Assembly: GCF_000231055.2 (NCBI RefSeq)
Contig: NZ_CM001466.1
Span: 3,993,029 to 4,057,028, forward strand
Direction: 5' to 3'
Origin: Saccharomonospora azurea NA-128
GTDB lineage: Bacteria; Actinomycetota; Actinomycetes; Mycobacteriales; Pseudonocardiaceae
Length of the DNA: 64,000 nucleotides
The notes under the pieces were generated by a model. The model was not told the origin of the DNA. It did no database searches and saw only the letters and a program-made list of their open reading frames with translations. Made by a program: the position numbers and the translations under genes. Below are positions 29,576 through 39,825 of this stretch, one piece after another. How positions within the stretch are numbered: the first letter of the stretch is position 1; each line of letters starts with the position of its first letter.

Positions 29576-29995
29576 GTGGACAGAGGGCGCGCGGGGCAAC
29601 ACACGGAAAGGGCGGCTGCGGCGGCCGAGCCGGCGGATCTCGGGGGACGCGCGTCGCTCGGGCGGCACGGGGAGGACCTCGCCGTCGAGCACCTGCGGCA
29701 GCAGGGGCTGGTGGTGCTCGAACGCAACTGGCGCTGCCGACAGGGCGAACTCGACGTGCTCGCGACCGACGGCCGCACCCTCGTCGTGTGCGAGGTGAAG
29801 ACGCGGTCGGGCCGGGGCTACGGAAGTCCCGCGGAGTCCGTGACCCACGAGAAGCGCAGCCGTATCCGGGGCCTCGCGCTGCGCTGGTTGGCGGCGCGAC
29901 GGGTCGCGTGGTGTCCGCTGCGGTTCGACGTCATCGCCATCGACTGCCCACCGCAGGGAAGACCTGTCCTGCGTCATCTCGTGGGGGCGTTCTGA
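29576..29995 (+). CDS. UPF0102/YraN-family nuclease-like protein
   Basis: 139 residues from GTG 29576. The core has LGRHGEDLAVEHLRQQGLVV, RNWRCRQGELDVLA and LVVCEVKTRSG, which reproduce the D...ExK pattern of restriction-like nucleases, though activity has rarely been shown. GGGGGTGA ends 5 nt before this GTG; GTG 29567 is an alternative. The ribosome-binding site is in the 3' arm of the large hairpin upstream. Order yraN-comM-dprA is conserved. Confidence 0.88.
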   Translation: MDRGRAGQHTERAAAAAEPADLGGRASLGRHGEDLAVEHLRQQGLVVLERNWRCRQGELDVLATDGRTLVVCEVKTRSGRGYGSPAESVTHEKRSRIRGLALRWLAARRVAWCPLRFDVIAIDCPPQGRPVLRHLVGAF

Positions 29996-31507
29996 GTGGC
30001 CCTCGCCAGGAGTTGGTCCATCGCCCTGCTCGGCATCGAGGGTCGGTCGGTGGAGATCGAGGCGGACATCGGCGCCGGAATGCCCGGCACGAAGCTGGTG
30101 GGGCTTCCCGACCCGGGGCTGCGGGAGGCGAAGGATCGGGTGCGGGCAGCCGTCCGGAACAGCCGCCACACGTGGCCCGACACCAACGTCACGCTGGGAC
30201 TGTCACCGGCGAACCTGCCCAAGGTCGGCTCGTCGTACGACCTGGGCATCGCGGTCGCGGTTCTCGCCGCGTCCGGTGCGGTTCCGGCGGGTGAGCTCCC
30301 CGGCACCGTCATGTTGGGCGAGTTGGCGCTGGACGGTCGGCTGCGGCCGGTGCCCGGTGTGTTGCCCGCGTTGCTGGCGGCGCGGCGGCTCGGTCACCGG
30401 AGGGCCGTCGTTCCGGTGGAGTGCGTGCCGGAGGCGGCACTCGTCGACGGAGTCGAGGTGCTCGGCGCGGCCGCGCTGGCCGACGTCCTCGCGTGGTTGC
30501 GGGGCGAGGCCGAGCTGGTGCGCCCCGAAGCCGTCGAAGTCCCCGACTCCCAGCACGTTCCCGATCTCGTCGACGTGGTCGGGCAGCCGGAAGCGCGGTG
30601 GGCGTTGGAAGTGGCCGCCGCCGGTGGTCATCACATCCTGCTCACCGGACCGCCGGGGATCGGCAAGACGATGCTCGCCTCTCGCCTGCCCGGGCTCCTT
30701 CCGCCGCTGTCGCGAGCGGAGGCGCTGGAGGTGGCCGCGGTGCGGTCGGTCGACGGGTCGCTTCGCCGGTCCACTCCGCTGGAGCTCGTGCCTCCGTTCG
30801 TCGCGCCCCACCACTCGATCTCCGCCGCGGCTCTCGTCGGCGGAGGTAGCGGACTCGCGGTTCCCGGAGCGATCAGCAAGGCCCACCGAGGCGTGTTGTT
30901 TCTGGACGAGGCCGCCGAATTCGGGCCCGAGCGGTTGGACGCGATGCGCACGGTGCTGGAGGAGGGTGAAATCCGGATCGCTCGGGCCAAGGGCGTCGTG
31001 CGTTACCCGGCGTCGTTCCAGCTCGTGATGGCGAGCAACCCGTGTCCGTGCGCGCCGCCACGGGAGACTGACTGCACCTGTACCCCCGCGGCGAGGAGAC
31101 GGTACGCGGGACGGTTGTCGGGGCCGTTGCTCGACCGCGTCGATCTGCGCGTACGCATGCGTCCGGTCACGGCCATGAGAGTGCACGAAGATCGTTGTCC
31201 GGAGTCCACGGAGGTCGTGCGTCGGCGTGTGGTGGCGGCGCGTGCCCGAGCGGCCGAGCGCTGGGCCGACCATGGCTGGAGCACCAACGCGGTCGTGCCC
31301 GGGCGTGCGTTGTGGCGGGAGTTCGCACTTTCTCGCACCGCTACCGAACTGGTCGAGCGCGGCCTCCAACGCGGAGCGATCACGGCTCGTGGTGCCGATC
31401 GGTGTCTGCGGGTCGCGTGGACACTGGCGGATCTCGACGGGGCCGAGCGCCCCGACGGCGATCACGTCGCGTCGGCACTCGAGTTCCGCGATCGGAGGGC
31501 CGCATGA
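29996..31507 (+). CDS. comM: ComM/YifB-family Mg-chelatase-like AAA+ ATPase
   Basis: 503 residues. An N-terminal Lon-protease-like domain (about 20-150), then a Mg-chelatase-type AAA+ core with Walker A GPPGIGKTMLASRLPG (about 218-233), Walker B GVLFLDEAAEFG and a Cys-rich finger-like loop with CPCAPPRETDCTCTP, then a C-terminal domain. ComM is a hexameric helicase that extends branch migration during natural transformation in Vibrio. GTG starts immediately after the yraN stop and the end overlaps dprA (ATGA). Confidence 0.93.
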   Translation: MALARSWSIALLGIEGRSVEIEADIGAGMPGTKLVGLPDPGLREAKDRVRAAVRNSRHTWPDTNVTLGLSPANLPKVGSSYDLGIAVAVLAASGAVPAGELPGTVMLGELALDGRLRPVPGVLPALLAARRLGHRRAVVPVECVPEAALVDGVEVLGAAALADVLAWLRGEAELVRPEAVEVPDSQHVPDLVDVVGQPEARWALEVAAAGGHHILLTGPPGIGKTMLASRLPGLLPPLSRAEALEVAAVRSVDGSLRRSTPLELVPPFVAPHHSISAAALVGGGSGLAVPGAISKAHRGVLFLDEAAEFGPERLDAMRTVLEEGEIRIARAKGVVRYPASFQLVMASNPCPCAPPRETDCTCTPAARRRYAGRLSGPLLDRVDLRVRMRPVTAMRVHEDRCPESTEVVRRRVVAARARAAERWADHGWSTNAVVPGRALWREFALSRTATELVERGLQRGAITARGADRCLRVAWTLADLDGAERPDGDHVASALEFRDRRAA

Positions 31508-32652
31508 GCACGGATGCCATTCGTGCGGCACGGGCCTACCTCCTGCGTGTCGCCGAGCCGCCGGCGCCCGCCCTCTGGGTGTTCGTGGCCGAGTACGGCC
31601 CGGTCGAAGCGGCCTGGCGCGTGCGGGCGGGGGACGTACCGGACCGGGTAGCCGCCGAAACGGCCGCACGCCGGGAGCTCGACCTCGCCGAGCGCGACCT
31701 GGACGAGGGCGCCGCGCAGGGAGCCCGGCTGGTGGTCCCTGAGGACGACGAGTGGCCCGCGTGGCCCCTCCTCTCGATGGAGGTGGCCATGGGGCGTGGA
31801 GTCGACACCATGGCGCCACCGCTGGCGCTCTGGGTGCGTGGTGAGGTGCCACTCGACGACGTGCTCGTCTCCGCGGTGGCCATCGTCGGCGCGCGGGCGG
31901 CCACCGACTACGGCGAGACCACGGCCGCCGAGTTCGCCTACGAGCTGACCCTCGCCGAGACGACTGTCGTGTCGGGCGCGGCGTACGGCATCGACGGCGC
32001 AGCGCACCGAGGGGTGCTCGCTGCTGGGGGAGCGACGGTCGCGGTGTTGGGTTGCGGGCTCGATGCCGGATACCCCGCGGGCCACGTCGGCCTGCTCAAC
32101 CGTGTCGCGAAGCGTGGGGCGGTGGTGTCCGAGTACCCGCCGGGTACGCAGCCCGCACGGCACCGCTTCCTCGTGCGCAATCGACTGATCGCCGCGCTGA
32201 CCGCCGGCACGGTCGTCGTCGAGGCGGGGCGCCGCAGCGGAGCGCGCAACACCGCGACCACGGCCGGAGTGCTCGGCAAGGTGGTCATGGCGGTGCCAGG
32301 GCCTGTCACGTCGGCGCTGTCCGTGGGTTGTCATCACCTGGTCAGGGATGCGCAGGCAACGTTGGTCTCCTCCGCCACGGACGTCATGGAGACCGTGGGC
32401 CGGCTCGGGACCGGTCTCGCTCCGAGACAGGACGGTCCCCGGCGGCGCACGGACGGGCTCGACGCGGAGCCGCTGAGGGTGTTCGAAGCGTTGCCGGCCC
32501 GCGGTGGTCGTTCACCGGAGCAGATCGCGACCGAGGCCGGAGTGAGTCTTCCCCGCGTTCGTGCGGTCTTGCCCGCCCTGGAACTCGACGGGCTGGCGGA
32601 GCGGTGTGATGCCGGTTGGCGACAGGGGAGGCGCCGTGGCACCGGGGCATAG
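31504..32652 (+). CDS. dprA: DNA-processing protein DprA
   Basis: 382 residues. The Rossmann-like DprA domain (about 115-305) shows AIVGARAATDYGE, VVSGAAYGIDGAAHRG, VLGCGLDAGYPAGH, FLVRNRLIAALTAGTVVVEA and SGARNTATTAG. A C-terminal winged helix follows (about 320-375). DprA loads RecA on incoming single-stranded DNA; in actinomycetes its natural role is unclear. It is coupled to comM by a four-base overlap. Confidence 0.93.
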   Translation: MSTDAIRAARAYLLRVAEPPAPALWVFVAEYGPVEAAWRVRAGDVPDRVAAETAARRELDLAERDLDEGAAQGARLVVPEDDEWPAWPLLSMEVAMGRGVDTMAPPLALWVRGEVPLDDVLVSAVAIVGARAATDYGETTAAEFAYELTLAETTVVSGAAYGIDGAAHRGVLAAGGATVAVLGCGLDAGYPAGHVGLLNRVAKRGAVVSEYPPGTQPARHRFLVRNRLIAALTAGTVVVEAGRRSGARNTATTAGVLGKVVMAVPGPVTSALSVGCHHLVRDAQATLVSSATDVMETVGRLGTGLAPRQDGPRRRTDGLDAEPLRVFEALPARGGRSPEQIATEAGVSLPRVRAVLPALELDGLAERCDAGWRQGRRRGTGA

Positions 32653-32774
32653 GCGAGGGATGACGATCACGTTCCGGAGCCTTGGCGTGGCGGTGCTTGA
32701 CTGGGTGGCTCCTGACAGCGCAGCGTCAAGGTATGACGACGAAGCGTTCTCGTCGCCGCGAGGGGGGATCGCTC

Positions 32775-33764
32775 GTGGCCCGGTTGCGTTCCGCTCTCCC
32801 GCGTCGGGTGGCCGAGCTGGTGAGCGACTTCGAGGACCACCTGCGCGACGAACGCGACCTGTCGCCGAACACCGTGCGCGCCTACCTCGGTGATGTCGTG
32901 TCCCTCCTGGCGTTCCTCCACGACATCCCGGAGGACGTCGACCTCGACACGGTGTCCGAGGCCGCCGGCGAAGGCACTGCGATCGAGGACCGATTCGACG
33001 ACCTCGACGTCGGTGTCCTCAGAGCCTGGCTCGCTCGCCAGCACGAGCAGGGGCGGAGCCGTACCACACTTGCCCGGCGCGCGGCGTCGGCGCGCACCTT
33101 CACGGCCTGGGTCTCGCGGCGGGGACTGCTGCCGTCCGACCCGGGTGCCAGGCTGTCCTCGCCACGCCCGCACCGCACTCTCCCCGGGGTTCTCCGCCGG
33201 GACGAGGTCGACAACCTGATGCGTGCCAGCGCCAGTGGGGCCGAACAGGGAGATCCTCTCGCACTGCGTGATCACGCCCTGATCGAGTTGCTGTACGCCA
33301 CAGGTGTGCGAATCTCAGAACTGTGCGGACTGGATATCGACGACGTCGAGTTCGAGCGTCGAATGGTCCGAGTTCTGGGAAAGGGGAGGAAAGAACGTAT
33401 GGTGCCGTTCGGCCTGCCTGCGGAGCGATCGCTGCGATCGTGGTTGGGGCAGGGGCGCCCTCACCTGGTGACGCGCGACTCGGGGTCCGCGCTCTTCCTC
33501 GGTGCCCGAGGCGGCCGGGTGGACCCGCGAACGGTACGCCGTGTGGTGCACCACGCCGTGGCGGCTGTGCCCGGTGCCGGCGACGTCGGGCCGCACGGGC
33601 TACGGCACTCCGCGGCCACGCACATGCTCGACGGCGGGGCCGACCTTCGCAGCGTTCAGGAACTGCTCGGTCACGCTACGCTGGCCACGACGCAGCTCTA
33701 CACTCACGTGACAGTCGAGCGGCTGAAGGCGATTCATGACCAGACCCACCCCCGTGCCCGGTGA
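32775..33764 (+). CDS. xerC: Tyrosine recombinase XerC
   Basis: 329 residues from GTG 32775. An N-terminal SAM-like DNA-binding domain carries an insertion of about 20 residues (around 50-70), then the catalytic domain with Arg in [13 protein letters not shown], Lys in [31 protein letters not shown] and nucleophile Tyr in LYTHV. It resolves chromosome dimers at dif with XerD. A GGGGGG run 7 nt before this GTG makes it better than ATG 32733. The 3' end overlaps the sigma gene by 29 nt. No dif-like site was noticed. Confidence 0.9.
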   Translation: MARLRSALPRRVAELVSDFEDHLRDERDLSPNTVRAYLGDVVSLLAFLHDIPEDVDLDTVSEAAGEGTAIEDRFDDLDVGVLRAWLARQHEQGRSRTTLARRAASARTFTAWVSRRGLLPSDPGARLSSPRPHRTLPGVLRRDEVDNLMRASASGAEQGDPLALRDHALIELLYATGVRISELCGLDIDDVEFERRMVRVLGKGRKERMVPFGLPAERSLRSWLGQGRPHLVTRDSGSALFLGARGGRVDPRTVRRVVHHAVAAVPGAGDVGPHGLRHSAATHMLDGGADLRSVQELLGHATLATTQLYTHVTVERLKAIHDQTHPRAR

Positions 33765-34761
33765 GGCCGCCACTGCCGACGCGGGACCGCAGGTCCCGTC
33801 GCAGGACGGTCGGGAAGGCGCGAAGGTCATGACCACAGCACCGACCGACGTCGGACCGAGTGGGCCCCACGTCGACGATCGGACGGCGACATCCGGCGCC
33901 GAGTCCCTCTCGACGCCGGTCCCCGACGTCGCCGCACCGCCGGCCACCGAGCCGACCTCGGCAGCGAACACCGACTCCGCCGGTGCGGACGGTGTCGCGG
34001 AACCGACCATCGCGGCGTTGTGGCGAGAGTTCTCCCGGGCGCCGAGCCAGCGGGTCCGCGACCGTCTCGTGCTCCACTACGCGCCGCTCGTCAAGTACGT
34101 CGCGGGCCGGGTCGGCACCGGTCTTCCCACGCACATCGACGTGGCCGACTTGATCCAGTCCGGCATCTTCGGCCTGGTGGACGCGATCGAGAAGTTCGAT
34201 CCCGGCCGAGGCCTCCGCTTCGAGACGTACGCGATGCAGCGCATCCGCGGAGCCATCCTCGACGACCTGCGCTCGCAGGACTGGGTCCCGCGTGTGGTGC
34301 GCAGCAGGGCTCGCGAGGTCGAACGCGCACACGAACGGCTCGGCGCTCGGTTGCGTCGCACGCCCACGGACGCGGAGGTCGCGGCCGAGCTCGGCATCTC
34401 GCTGCGCGAACTGCGCGACCTCTACGGCCAGTTGAGGTTGACCAGCGTGTTGGCGCTCGACGACCTCATGGGGCCGAACAAGGAGAGCGGCACGGGGTCG
34501 CCTGCCGACACGCTGCCGGACGACGACGCGGTGGACCCTGCCGCGATCCTCGTCGACCAGGACAACCGCAAGCAGTTGGCGGAGGCCGTGGCGCAGCTGA
34601 ACGAGCGTGACCGCATCGTGGTCAGCCTGTACTACTTCGAGAACCTCACGCTCGCCGAGATCGGCAAGGTACTGGGCGTCACGGAGTCGCGGGTCAGTCA
34701 GTTGCACACCCGTGCGGTGCTGCGGCTGCGGGCGAAGCTCGTGGAGAACGCGGGATCCTGA
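33736..34761 (+). CDS. whiG: WhiG/FliA-type RNA polymerase sigma factor
   Basis: 341 residues. Regions 2 to 4 of the FliA/WhiG class are clear: [74 protein letters not shown] and [20 protein letters not shown]. WhiG starts the sporulation cascade in Streptomyces. An N-terminal Pro/Thr/Ala-rich extension of about 85 residues is unusual. ATG 33736 follows GAAGG at 6 nt but lies inside xerC; ATG 33829 would shorten the extension. No flagellar genes are nearby, which favours WhiG over FliA. Confidence 0.87.
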   Translation: MTRPTPVPGEAATADAGPQVPSQDGREGAKVMTTAPTDVGPSGPHVDDRTATSGAESLSTPVPDVAAPPATEPTSAANTDSAGADGVAEPTIAALWREFSRAPSQRVRDRLVLHYAPLVKYVAGRVGTGLPTHIDVADLIQSGIFGLVDAIEKFDPGRGLRFETYAMQRIRGAILDDLRSQDWVPRVVRSRAREVERAHERLGARLRRTPTDAEVAAELGISLRELRDLYGQLRLTSVLALDDLMGPNKESGTGSPADTLPDDDAVDPAAILVDQDNRKQLAEAVAQLNERDRIVVSLYYFENLTLAEIGKVLGVTESRVSQLHTRAVLRLRAKLVENAGS

Positions 34762-34803
34762 AACGCCTGGGATCCTTGCCGAGCACCTGAGCCGGGACTG
34801 GCG

Positions 34804-35439
34804 TCAGGGCGGCGCCGTACTCCCGATCCACGGTTTGAGTCGAAGCGTCCCCTGCGGCATGACCAGACGAAGCGGGTCGAGGTAGTCGTCACCGCGCCGC
34901 ACGCCCCAGTGCAGGCAGGCCTGCGCGGGACAGCCGAGGTGCCCGGCGACGACGGTGCCGATCACCTGTCCACGGTGTACCCGCTCGCCCGCCGAGACCG
35001 ACCAGCGCAGAGGTTCGTAGGTGGTGCGCAGACCCGCGTCGTGGTCGATGGACACCACGCCGCGTCCGGCCACGGAGCCCGCGAAGACCACGAGCCCGTC
35101 CGCCGAGGCCAGCACCTGCTGTCCCGGCGCGGCTGCGAGATCGATCCCGCGATGCCCCGCGGCATACGGGCTCGGTGGTCGGTCGAACGGCCGCACCGGG
35201 CTCGAAGGAGCCGCCAGAGGCCACGCGAACCTCGGTGGCTCGGTGGGGAAGTCCGCGGACGAGCTCGGTTCGGCGGTCGCCGCCCGCGCCGCGGCGACCG
35301 GTCCGGTGGTGGGCATGGTCGTCAGGACGGCGAGCACACCGCCCCCGACGAGCAGCGGGAGCACCAGGAGCACCAGGAGCACGGAACGGACGAGGAGCGT
35401 GGGCACTGTGGCGCGGGCGCGCGGAGTCGCGGAGGCCAT
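34804..35439 (-). CDS. M23-family (LytM-like) peptidase, possibly degenerate
   Basis: 211 residues: an N-terminal membrane helix or signal anchor (about 13-40), a linker, then an M23 domain (about 70-195). Zinc ligands His96 and Asp100 (HRGIDLAAAPG) and His177 are present. The catalytic first His of the usual HxH is replaced by Cys175 in ACLHWGV, so the enzyme may be altered or act as an activator or binding protein. GAGG lies 8 nt from ATG 35439. It is divergent from rpsB and convergent with whiG. Confidence 0.85.
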   Translation of the reverse strand: MASATPRARATVPTLLVRSVLLVLLVLPLLVGGGVLAVLTTMPTTGPVAAARAATAEPSSSADFPTEPPRFAWPLAAPSSPVRPFDRPPSPYAAGHRGIDLAAAPGQQVLASADGLVVFAGSVAGRGVVSIDHDAGLRTTYEPLRWSVSAGERVHRGQVIGTVVAGHLGCPAQACLHWGVRRGDDYLDPLRLVMPQGTLRLKPWIGSTAPP

Positions 35440-35815
35440 GGGGACAGCCTCGGCGAGGTGATGGTCTGACGGGAGGGGCGAGCAACAAGCTGTGGACAAC
35501 TTCGGGCAGTCGGGCGGTCGTCCCACCGCGGCCTGTGGACAAGTGGCCGCCGAGTCGAGGCAGGTCCCGGGCGCCGCGTACACTGATTCGCGCAGTCTGT
35601 GCTCGCACAGCTGACTTCGCGTGCACGTGCGCGCTTCGTACGCCAGGACCCGTCCATGGTGCACGAAGCACGGGTGCTCGGCGGTCTCCCGGGTGCGCTC
35701 CCGGGAGTCCGAGCGTCCGCACGGCACCAGGGCGGGGCACCACCCGGTTCTCCGCGGTAACCGGCAACGCGCGCCCTCGCGGCGTGCTCGAGACAGAAGA
35801 GGTGCGAATCAGGCC
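35440..35815. other. 376-bp divergent promoter region of the M23 gene and rpsB
   Basis: No plausible gene. It contains two inverted-orientation DnaA boxes (35491-35542). The rpsB leader with its AGAGGTG ribosome-binding site is at the right end. Confidence 0.7.
35491..35542 (-). promoter_or_regulatory. Pair of perfect DnaA boxes upstream of rpsB
   Basis: TGTGGACAA (reverse of TTGTCCACA) at 35491-35499 and 35534-35542, 43 bp apart, same orientation. It is the second such pair in the window, in the shared promoter region of the M23 gene and rpsB. Confidence 0.7.
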
Positions 35816-36646
35816 ATGGCCGTCGTCACCATGAAGCAGTTGCTCGATTCCGGCGTGCACTTCGGGCACCAGACCCGCCGCTGGAACCCGAAGATGAAGC
35901 GCTACATCCTCACCGAGCGCAACGGCATCTACATCATCGACCTGCAGCAGACGCTGTCGTACATCGACCGCGCCTTCGAGTTCGTGAAGGAGACGGTCGC
36001 TCACGGCGGCACGATCCTGTTCGTCGGCACCAAGAAGCAGGCGCAGGAAGCCATCGCGAACGAGGCGCTGCGGGTGGGTATGCCCTTCGTCAACCAGCGC
36101 TGGCTGGGCGGCATGCTGACCAACTTCCAGACGGTGCACCGGCGTCTCCAGCGGCTCAAGGAGCTGGAGTCGCAGGAGCAGACCGGCGGTTTCCAGGGGC
36201 TGACCAAGCGCGAGATCCTCACCCTGACCCGGGAGAAGGACAAGCTGGAGCGGACCCTCGGCGGTATCCGTGACATGGCCAAGGTGCCCAGCGCCGTGTG
36301 GATCGTGGACACGAAGAAGGAGCACATCGCCGTCAACGAGGCGCGGAAGCTCAACATCCCCGTCGTGGCGATCCTCGACACCAACTGCGACCCGGACGAG
36401 GTCGACTACCCGATCCCGGGCAACGACGACGCCATCCGCTCGGCGGCTCTGCTGACCAAGGTGGTCGCCGAGGCCGCGGCCGCGGGTCTGATGGCGCGGT
36501 CCGGCCGTAACGGTGCCGCCGCCGAGGGCGAGGACAAGCCCGCCGTGGCGACGGACGAGCCGCTGCCCGAGTGGGAGCAGGCGCTGCTGGCCGGCTCGGA
36601 GGCCGGGGGCTCGGAGCAGTCGAGCGAGCAGACTCCCGCTTCCTGA
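35816..36646 (+). CDS. rpsB: 30S ribosomal protein S2 (uS2)
   Basis: 276 residues. Typical S2: [62 protein letters not shown] and [21 protein letters not shown] Glu/Ala/Ser-rich tail of about 40 residues follows the core. First gene of the rpsB-tsf unit; tsf follows 45 bp later. Two DnaA boxes lie in its upstream region. Confidence 0.97.
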   Translation: MAVVTMKQLLDSGVHFGHQTRRWNPKMKRYILTERNGIYIIDLQQTLSYIDRAFEFVKETVAHGGTILFVGTKKQAQEAIANEALRVGMPFVNQRWLGGMLTNFQTVHRRLQRLKELESQEQTGGFQGLTKREILTLTREKDKLERTLGGIRDMAKVPSAVWIVDTKKEHIAVNEARKLNIPVVAILDTNCDPDEVDYPIPGNDDAIRSAALLTKVVAEAAAAGLMARSGRNGAAAEGEDKPAVATDEPLPEWEQALLAGSEAGGSEQSSEQTPAS

Positions 36647-36691
36647 CCACCTTTTCACCGCGTACCGCACGAAGGAACGGACTAACGCACG

Positions 36692-37510
36692 ATGGCGAAC
36701 TACACCGCGGCAGATGTGAAGCGCCTTCGCGAGCTCACGGGCTCCGGCATGATGGACTGCAAGAAGGCCCTGGAGCAGAACGACGGCGACTTCGACAAGG
36801 CCGTCGAGTTCTTGCGCGTCAAGGGCGCGAAGGATGTCGGCAAGCGTGCCGAGCGGGCGACCGCCGAGGGCCTCGTCGCCGGTGACGGCGGCGTGCTGAT
36901 CGAGCTCAACTCCGAGACCGACTTCGTCGCCAAGAACGAGGCGTTCGGCTCCCTGGCCGAGCAGATCGTCGAGGCGGCCAAGAAGGTCCGCACCAACGAC
37001 GTGGAGCAGCTCAAGAACGCCGAGATCGAGAGCGGCAAGACGGTCGCCGAGGCGATCCAGGAGCTGTCGGCCAAGATCGGCGAGAAGCTGGAACTGCGTC
37101 GCGTGGTCAGCTTCGAGGGCAAGGTCAACACCTACCTGCACCGTCGGGGCGCGGGCCTGCCGCCCGCGGTCGGCGTGCTCGTGGAGTACACCGGCGACAA
37201 CGAGGAGGCCGCCCGTGCGGCTGCTCTCCAGGTCGCGGCGCTGAAGCCCAAGTACCTGACCCGCGACGAGGTGCCCGCCGACATCGTCGAGAACGAGCGT
37301 CGGATCGCCGAGCAGACCGCTCGCGAGGAGGGCAAGCCGGAGCAGGCGATGCCGAAGATCGTGGAGGGCAAGGTCAACGCCTTCTACAAGGACGTCGTGC
37401 TGCTGGAGCAGCCGTCGGTCACGGACAACAAGAAGACGGTCAAGGCCCTGCTCGACGAGGCAGGCGTGACCGTCACCCGGTTCGCACGTTTCGAGGTCGG
37501 CCAGGCATAG
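36692..37510 (+). CDS. tsf: Elongation factor Ts
   Basis: 272 residues. EF-Ts recharges EF-Tu with GTP. Visible: the UBA-like N-terminus [20 protein letters not shown], then [15 protein letters not shown] and [15 protein letters not shown], with a C-terminal [13 protein letters not shown]. Normal length. A terminator-like hairpin follows before pyrH. Confidence 0.97.
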   Translation: MANYTAADVKRLRELTGSGMMDCKKALEQNDGDFDKAVEFLRVKGAKDVGKRAERATAEGLVAGDGGVLIELNSETDFVAKNEAFGSLAEQIVEAAKKVRTNDVEQLKNAEIESGKTVAEAIQELSAKIGEKLELRRVVSFEGKVNTYLHRRGAGLPPAVGVLVEYTGDNEEAARAAALQVAALKPKYLTRDEVPADIVENERRIAEQTAREEGKPEQAMPKIVEGKVNAFYKDVVLLEQPSVTDNKKTVKALLDEAGVTVTRFARFEVGQA

Positions 37511-37527
37511 CCTGCCGGTCCGGCAGT

Positions 37528-37565
37528 TGTGCCCCGTCTCCCGCCAGTCCAGGAGGCGGGGCACA
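37528..37565 (+). terminator. Terminator between tsf and pyrH
   Basis: TGTGCCCCG (37528-37536) pairs with CGGGGCACA (37557-37565); the 20-nt loop can extend the stem with CCGCC/GGCGG. It separates rpsB-tsf from pyrH-frr. Confidence 0.75.
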
Positions 37566-37612
37566 GTTGTGAGAAGCGGCGGCACACGAGCACGACAGCG
37601 GGCGGAGGCGAG

Positions 37613-38362
37613 ATGAACGAGGACGGTAGCGCCAGGTCGGGCCACGGTTACCGACGGGTGCTGCTCAAACTGGGCGGCGAGATGTTCGGCGGCGGCTCCG
37701 TCGGTGTCGATCCGGACGTGGTGCACTCGGTGGCTGCGCAGATAGCCGATGTGGTGCGTAACGGCGTGCAGGTGGCCGTGGTCATCGGTGGCGGCAACTT
37801 CTTCCGCGGGGCGGAGCTGTCGCAGCGTGGCCTCGACCGGGACCGCGCCGACTACATGGCCATGTTGGGCACCGTGATGAACTCGCTGGCCCTGCAGGAC
37901 TTCCTGGAGAAGGAAGGCGTACCCACCAGGGTGCAGACAGCGATTACGATGGGTCAGGTCGCCGAACCGTACATTCCCCGCCGTGCCGAGCGGCATCTCG
38001 AGAAGGGTCGTGTCGTCATCTTCGGCGCGGGAACGGGTATGCCGTACTTCTCGACCGACACCGCCGCGGCTCAGCGGGCTCTCGAGATCGGCTGCGACGT
38101 GGTGCTGATGGCCAAGGCCGTCGACGGCGTCTACACCGCCGACCCACGTGTCGACCCCGGCGCGAAGCTGTTCGACGAGATCAGCCATCGCGAGGTCCTG
38201 GAGCAGGGACTCAAGGTCGCCGACGCGACGGCCTTCAGCCTGTGCATGGACAACAACATGCCGATGATCGTGTTCAACCTTCTCACCGAGGGCAACATAG
38301 CTCGCGCGGTGAGTGGTGAGAGGATCGGCACATTGGTCAGTACACCGACACATCTGGAGTAG
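37613..38362 (+). CDS. pyrH: UMP kinase
   Basis: 249 residues of the amino-acid-kinase fold. PyrH makes UDP from UMP as a hexamer regulated by GTP and UTP. Motifs are [14 protein letters not shown] (about 15-28), [59 protein letters not shown] and [22 protein letters not shown] precedes the ATG. frr starts 2 nt after its stop. Confidence 0.97.
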   Translation: MNEDGSARSGHGYRRVLLKLGGEMFGGGSVGVDPDVVHSVAAQIADVVRNGVQVAVVIGGGNFFRGAELSQRGLDRDRADYMAMLGTVMNSLALQDFLEKEGVPTRVQTAITMGQVAEPYIPRRAERHLEKGRVVIFGAGTGMPYFSTDTAAAQRALEIGCDVVLMAKAVDGVYTADPRVDPGAKLFDEISHREVLEQGLKVADATAFSLCMDNNMPMIVFNLLTEGNIARAVSGERIGTLVSTPTHLE

Positions 38363-38364
38363 CC

Positions 38365-38922
38365 GTGATCGACGAGACCCTCTTCGACGCCGAAGAAAAG
38401 ATGGAGAAAGCGGTCTCCTTCGCCAAGGAGGACTTGGCGTCGGTGCGCACCGGCAGGGCGACTCCCGCGATGTTCTCGCGCGTCGTCGTCGAGTACTACG
38501 GTGCCCCCACGCCGCTCAACCAGCTCGCGAGCATCACCATCCCCGAAGCGCGCATGGCCGTCGTCAAACCGTACGACGCGTCGCAGCTGAACACCATCGA
38601 GAAGGCGATCCGCGATTCCGACCTGGGCGTGAACCCCACGAACGACGGCAACATCATCCGTGTGGTGATCCCCCAGCTGACGGAGGAACGCCGCCGCGAG
38701 ATGGTGAAGGTCGCCAAGAGCAAGGGGGAGGAAGCGCGTATCTCCATCCGCGGGGTGCGCAGGAAGGCCAAGGAGGAGCTCGACCGGATCGCCAAGGACG
38801 GCGAAGCCGGTGAGGACGAGGTCGCCAGGGCCGAGAAGGAGCTGCAGAACCTGACGGACCGCTACGTCCATCAGGTCGAGGAGCTCGTCAAGAACAAGGA
38901 AGCCGAGCTCCTCGAGGTCTGA
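38365..38922 (+). CDS. frr: Ribosome recycling factor
   Basis: 185 residues, standard for RRF, which with EF-G splits post-termination ribosomes. It contains [59 protein letters not shown] and a C-terminal three-helix portion ending [10 protein letters not shown]. It starts with GTG and shares one base with cdsA (TGATG). Confidence 0.97.
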   Translation: MIDETLFDAEEKMEKAVSFAKEDLASVRTGRATPAMFSRVVVEYYGAPTPLNQLASITIPEARMAVVKPYDASQLNTIEKAIRDSDLGVNPTNDGNIIRVVIPQLTEERRREMVKVAKSKGEEARISIRGVRRKAKEELDRIAKDGEAGEDEVARAEKELQNLTDRYVHQVEELVKNKEAELLEV

Positions 38923-39812
38923 TGACTACAGTGAGCGACCATCAGGGGGAGCGCGAGGACGCGGCTGAACCCGACGGGTCAGAGGAACCAGCGAGGAAAG
39001 CCTCCAAGGCCGGGCGGGACCTCCCGGCTGCCATCGGTGTCGGGGTCGCGTTGGGCGCGGCGATCCTGGGCTCCTTGTTCACGGTCCGCTACCTGTTCAT
39101 CGGCGTGATCGCGGCGGCGATCGTGGTCGGCACGATCGAGCTCGCGGGCGCGTTCCGCCGAGCGGCGAACGTGCGCATCTCGCTGGTGCCCGTTCTCGTG
39201 GGCGGGCAGGCGATGATCTGGCTGGCCTGGCCGTTCGGCCAGCAGGGCGCCGTGACGGCGTTCGTCGTCACCGTGCTCGCCTGCCTGCTGTGGCGGCTGC
39301 CGTCGGGAGCTGACGGCTATCTTCGGGACGTCAGCGCGTCGGTGTTCGCGGCGGCCTACCTGCCGTTGTTCGCGTCGTTCGCCGCGATGCTCGTGCCGCC
39401 GGAGGACGGTGTCGGCCGCGTGCTGTCCTTCATGATCGTGGTGGTCGCGTGCGACACCGGCGGCTACATCGCGGGCGTGCTCCGCGGTAGACACCCGATG
39501 GCGCCGCGGATCAGTCCGAAGAAGACCTGGGAGGGTTTCGCCGGGTCGCTCACCGCGGGCATCACGGGTGGGGCGCTGGCCGTGGTTCTGCTGCTCGACG
39601 GGCAGGCCTGGCAGGGTGTTCTGTTCGGCGCCGCGATCGTGGTGACCGCGACGGTCGGCGATCTGATGGAGTCGCTCATCAAACGCGACCTGGGCATCAA
39701 GGACATGGGCAACACGTTGCCGGGTCACGGCGGGCTGATGGACCGCCTGGACTCCTTGCTGCCGTCGGCGGTCGTCTCGTGGTTGTTGCTGAGCGCTTTC
39801 GTTCCGGTGTGA
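38922..39812 (+). CDS. cdsA: Phosphatidate cytidylyltransferase
   Basis: 296 residues. CdsA makes CDP-diacylglycerol, precursor of all phospholipids, in the membrane. After a polar N-terminus of about 30 residues there are about eight membrane helices and the signature GDLMESLIKRDLGIKDMGNT followed by LPGHGGLMDRLDS. The start ATG overlaps the frr stop by one base. Convergent with the VOC gene downstream, 13 bp apart. Confidence 0.95.
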   Translation: MTTVSDHQGEREDAAEPDGSEEPARKASKAGRDLPAAIGVGVALGAAILGSLFTVRYLFIGVIAAAIVVGTIELAGAFRRAANVRISLVPVLVGGQAMIWLAWPFGQQGAVTAFVVTVLACLLWRLPSGADGYLRDVSASVFAAAYLPLFASFAAMLVPPEDGVGRVLSFMIVVVACDTGGYIAGVLRGRHPMAPRISPKKTWEGFAGSLTAGITGGALAVVLLLDGQAWQGVLFGAAIVVTATVGDLMESLIKRDLGIKDMGNTLPGHGGLMDRLDSLLPSAVVSWLLLSAFVPV

Positions 39813-39825
39813 TCGGAAAAGCCGG

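Noticed and set aside
34753..34775. Two GGATCC sites as a whiG terminator stem
   Set aside because: Only 6 bp with an 11-nt loop; too weak to claim as a terminator.
34889..38353. Minus-strand open frame of more than 1000 codons across rpsB, tsf and pyrH
   Set aside because: It is a shadow of three universally conserved plus-strand genes.
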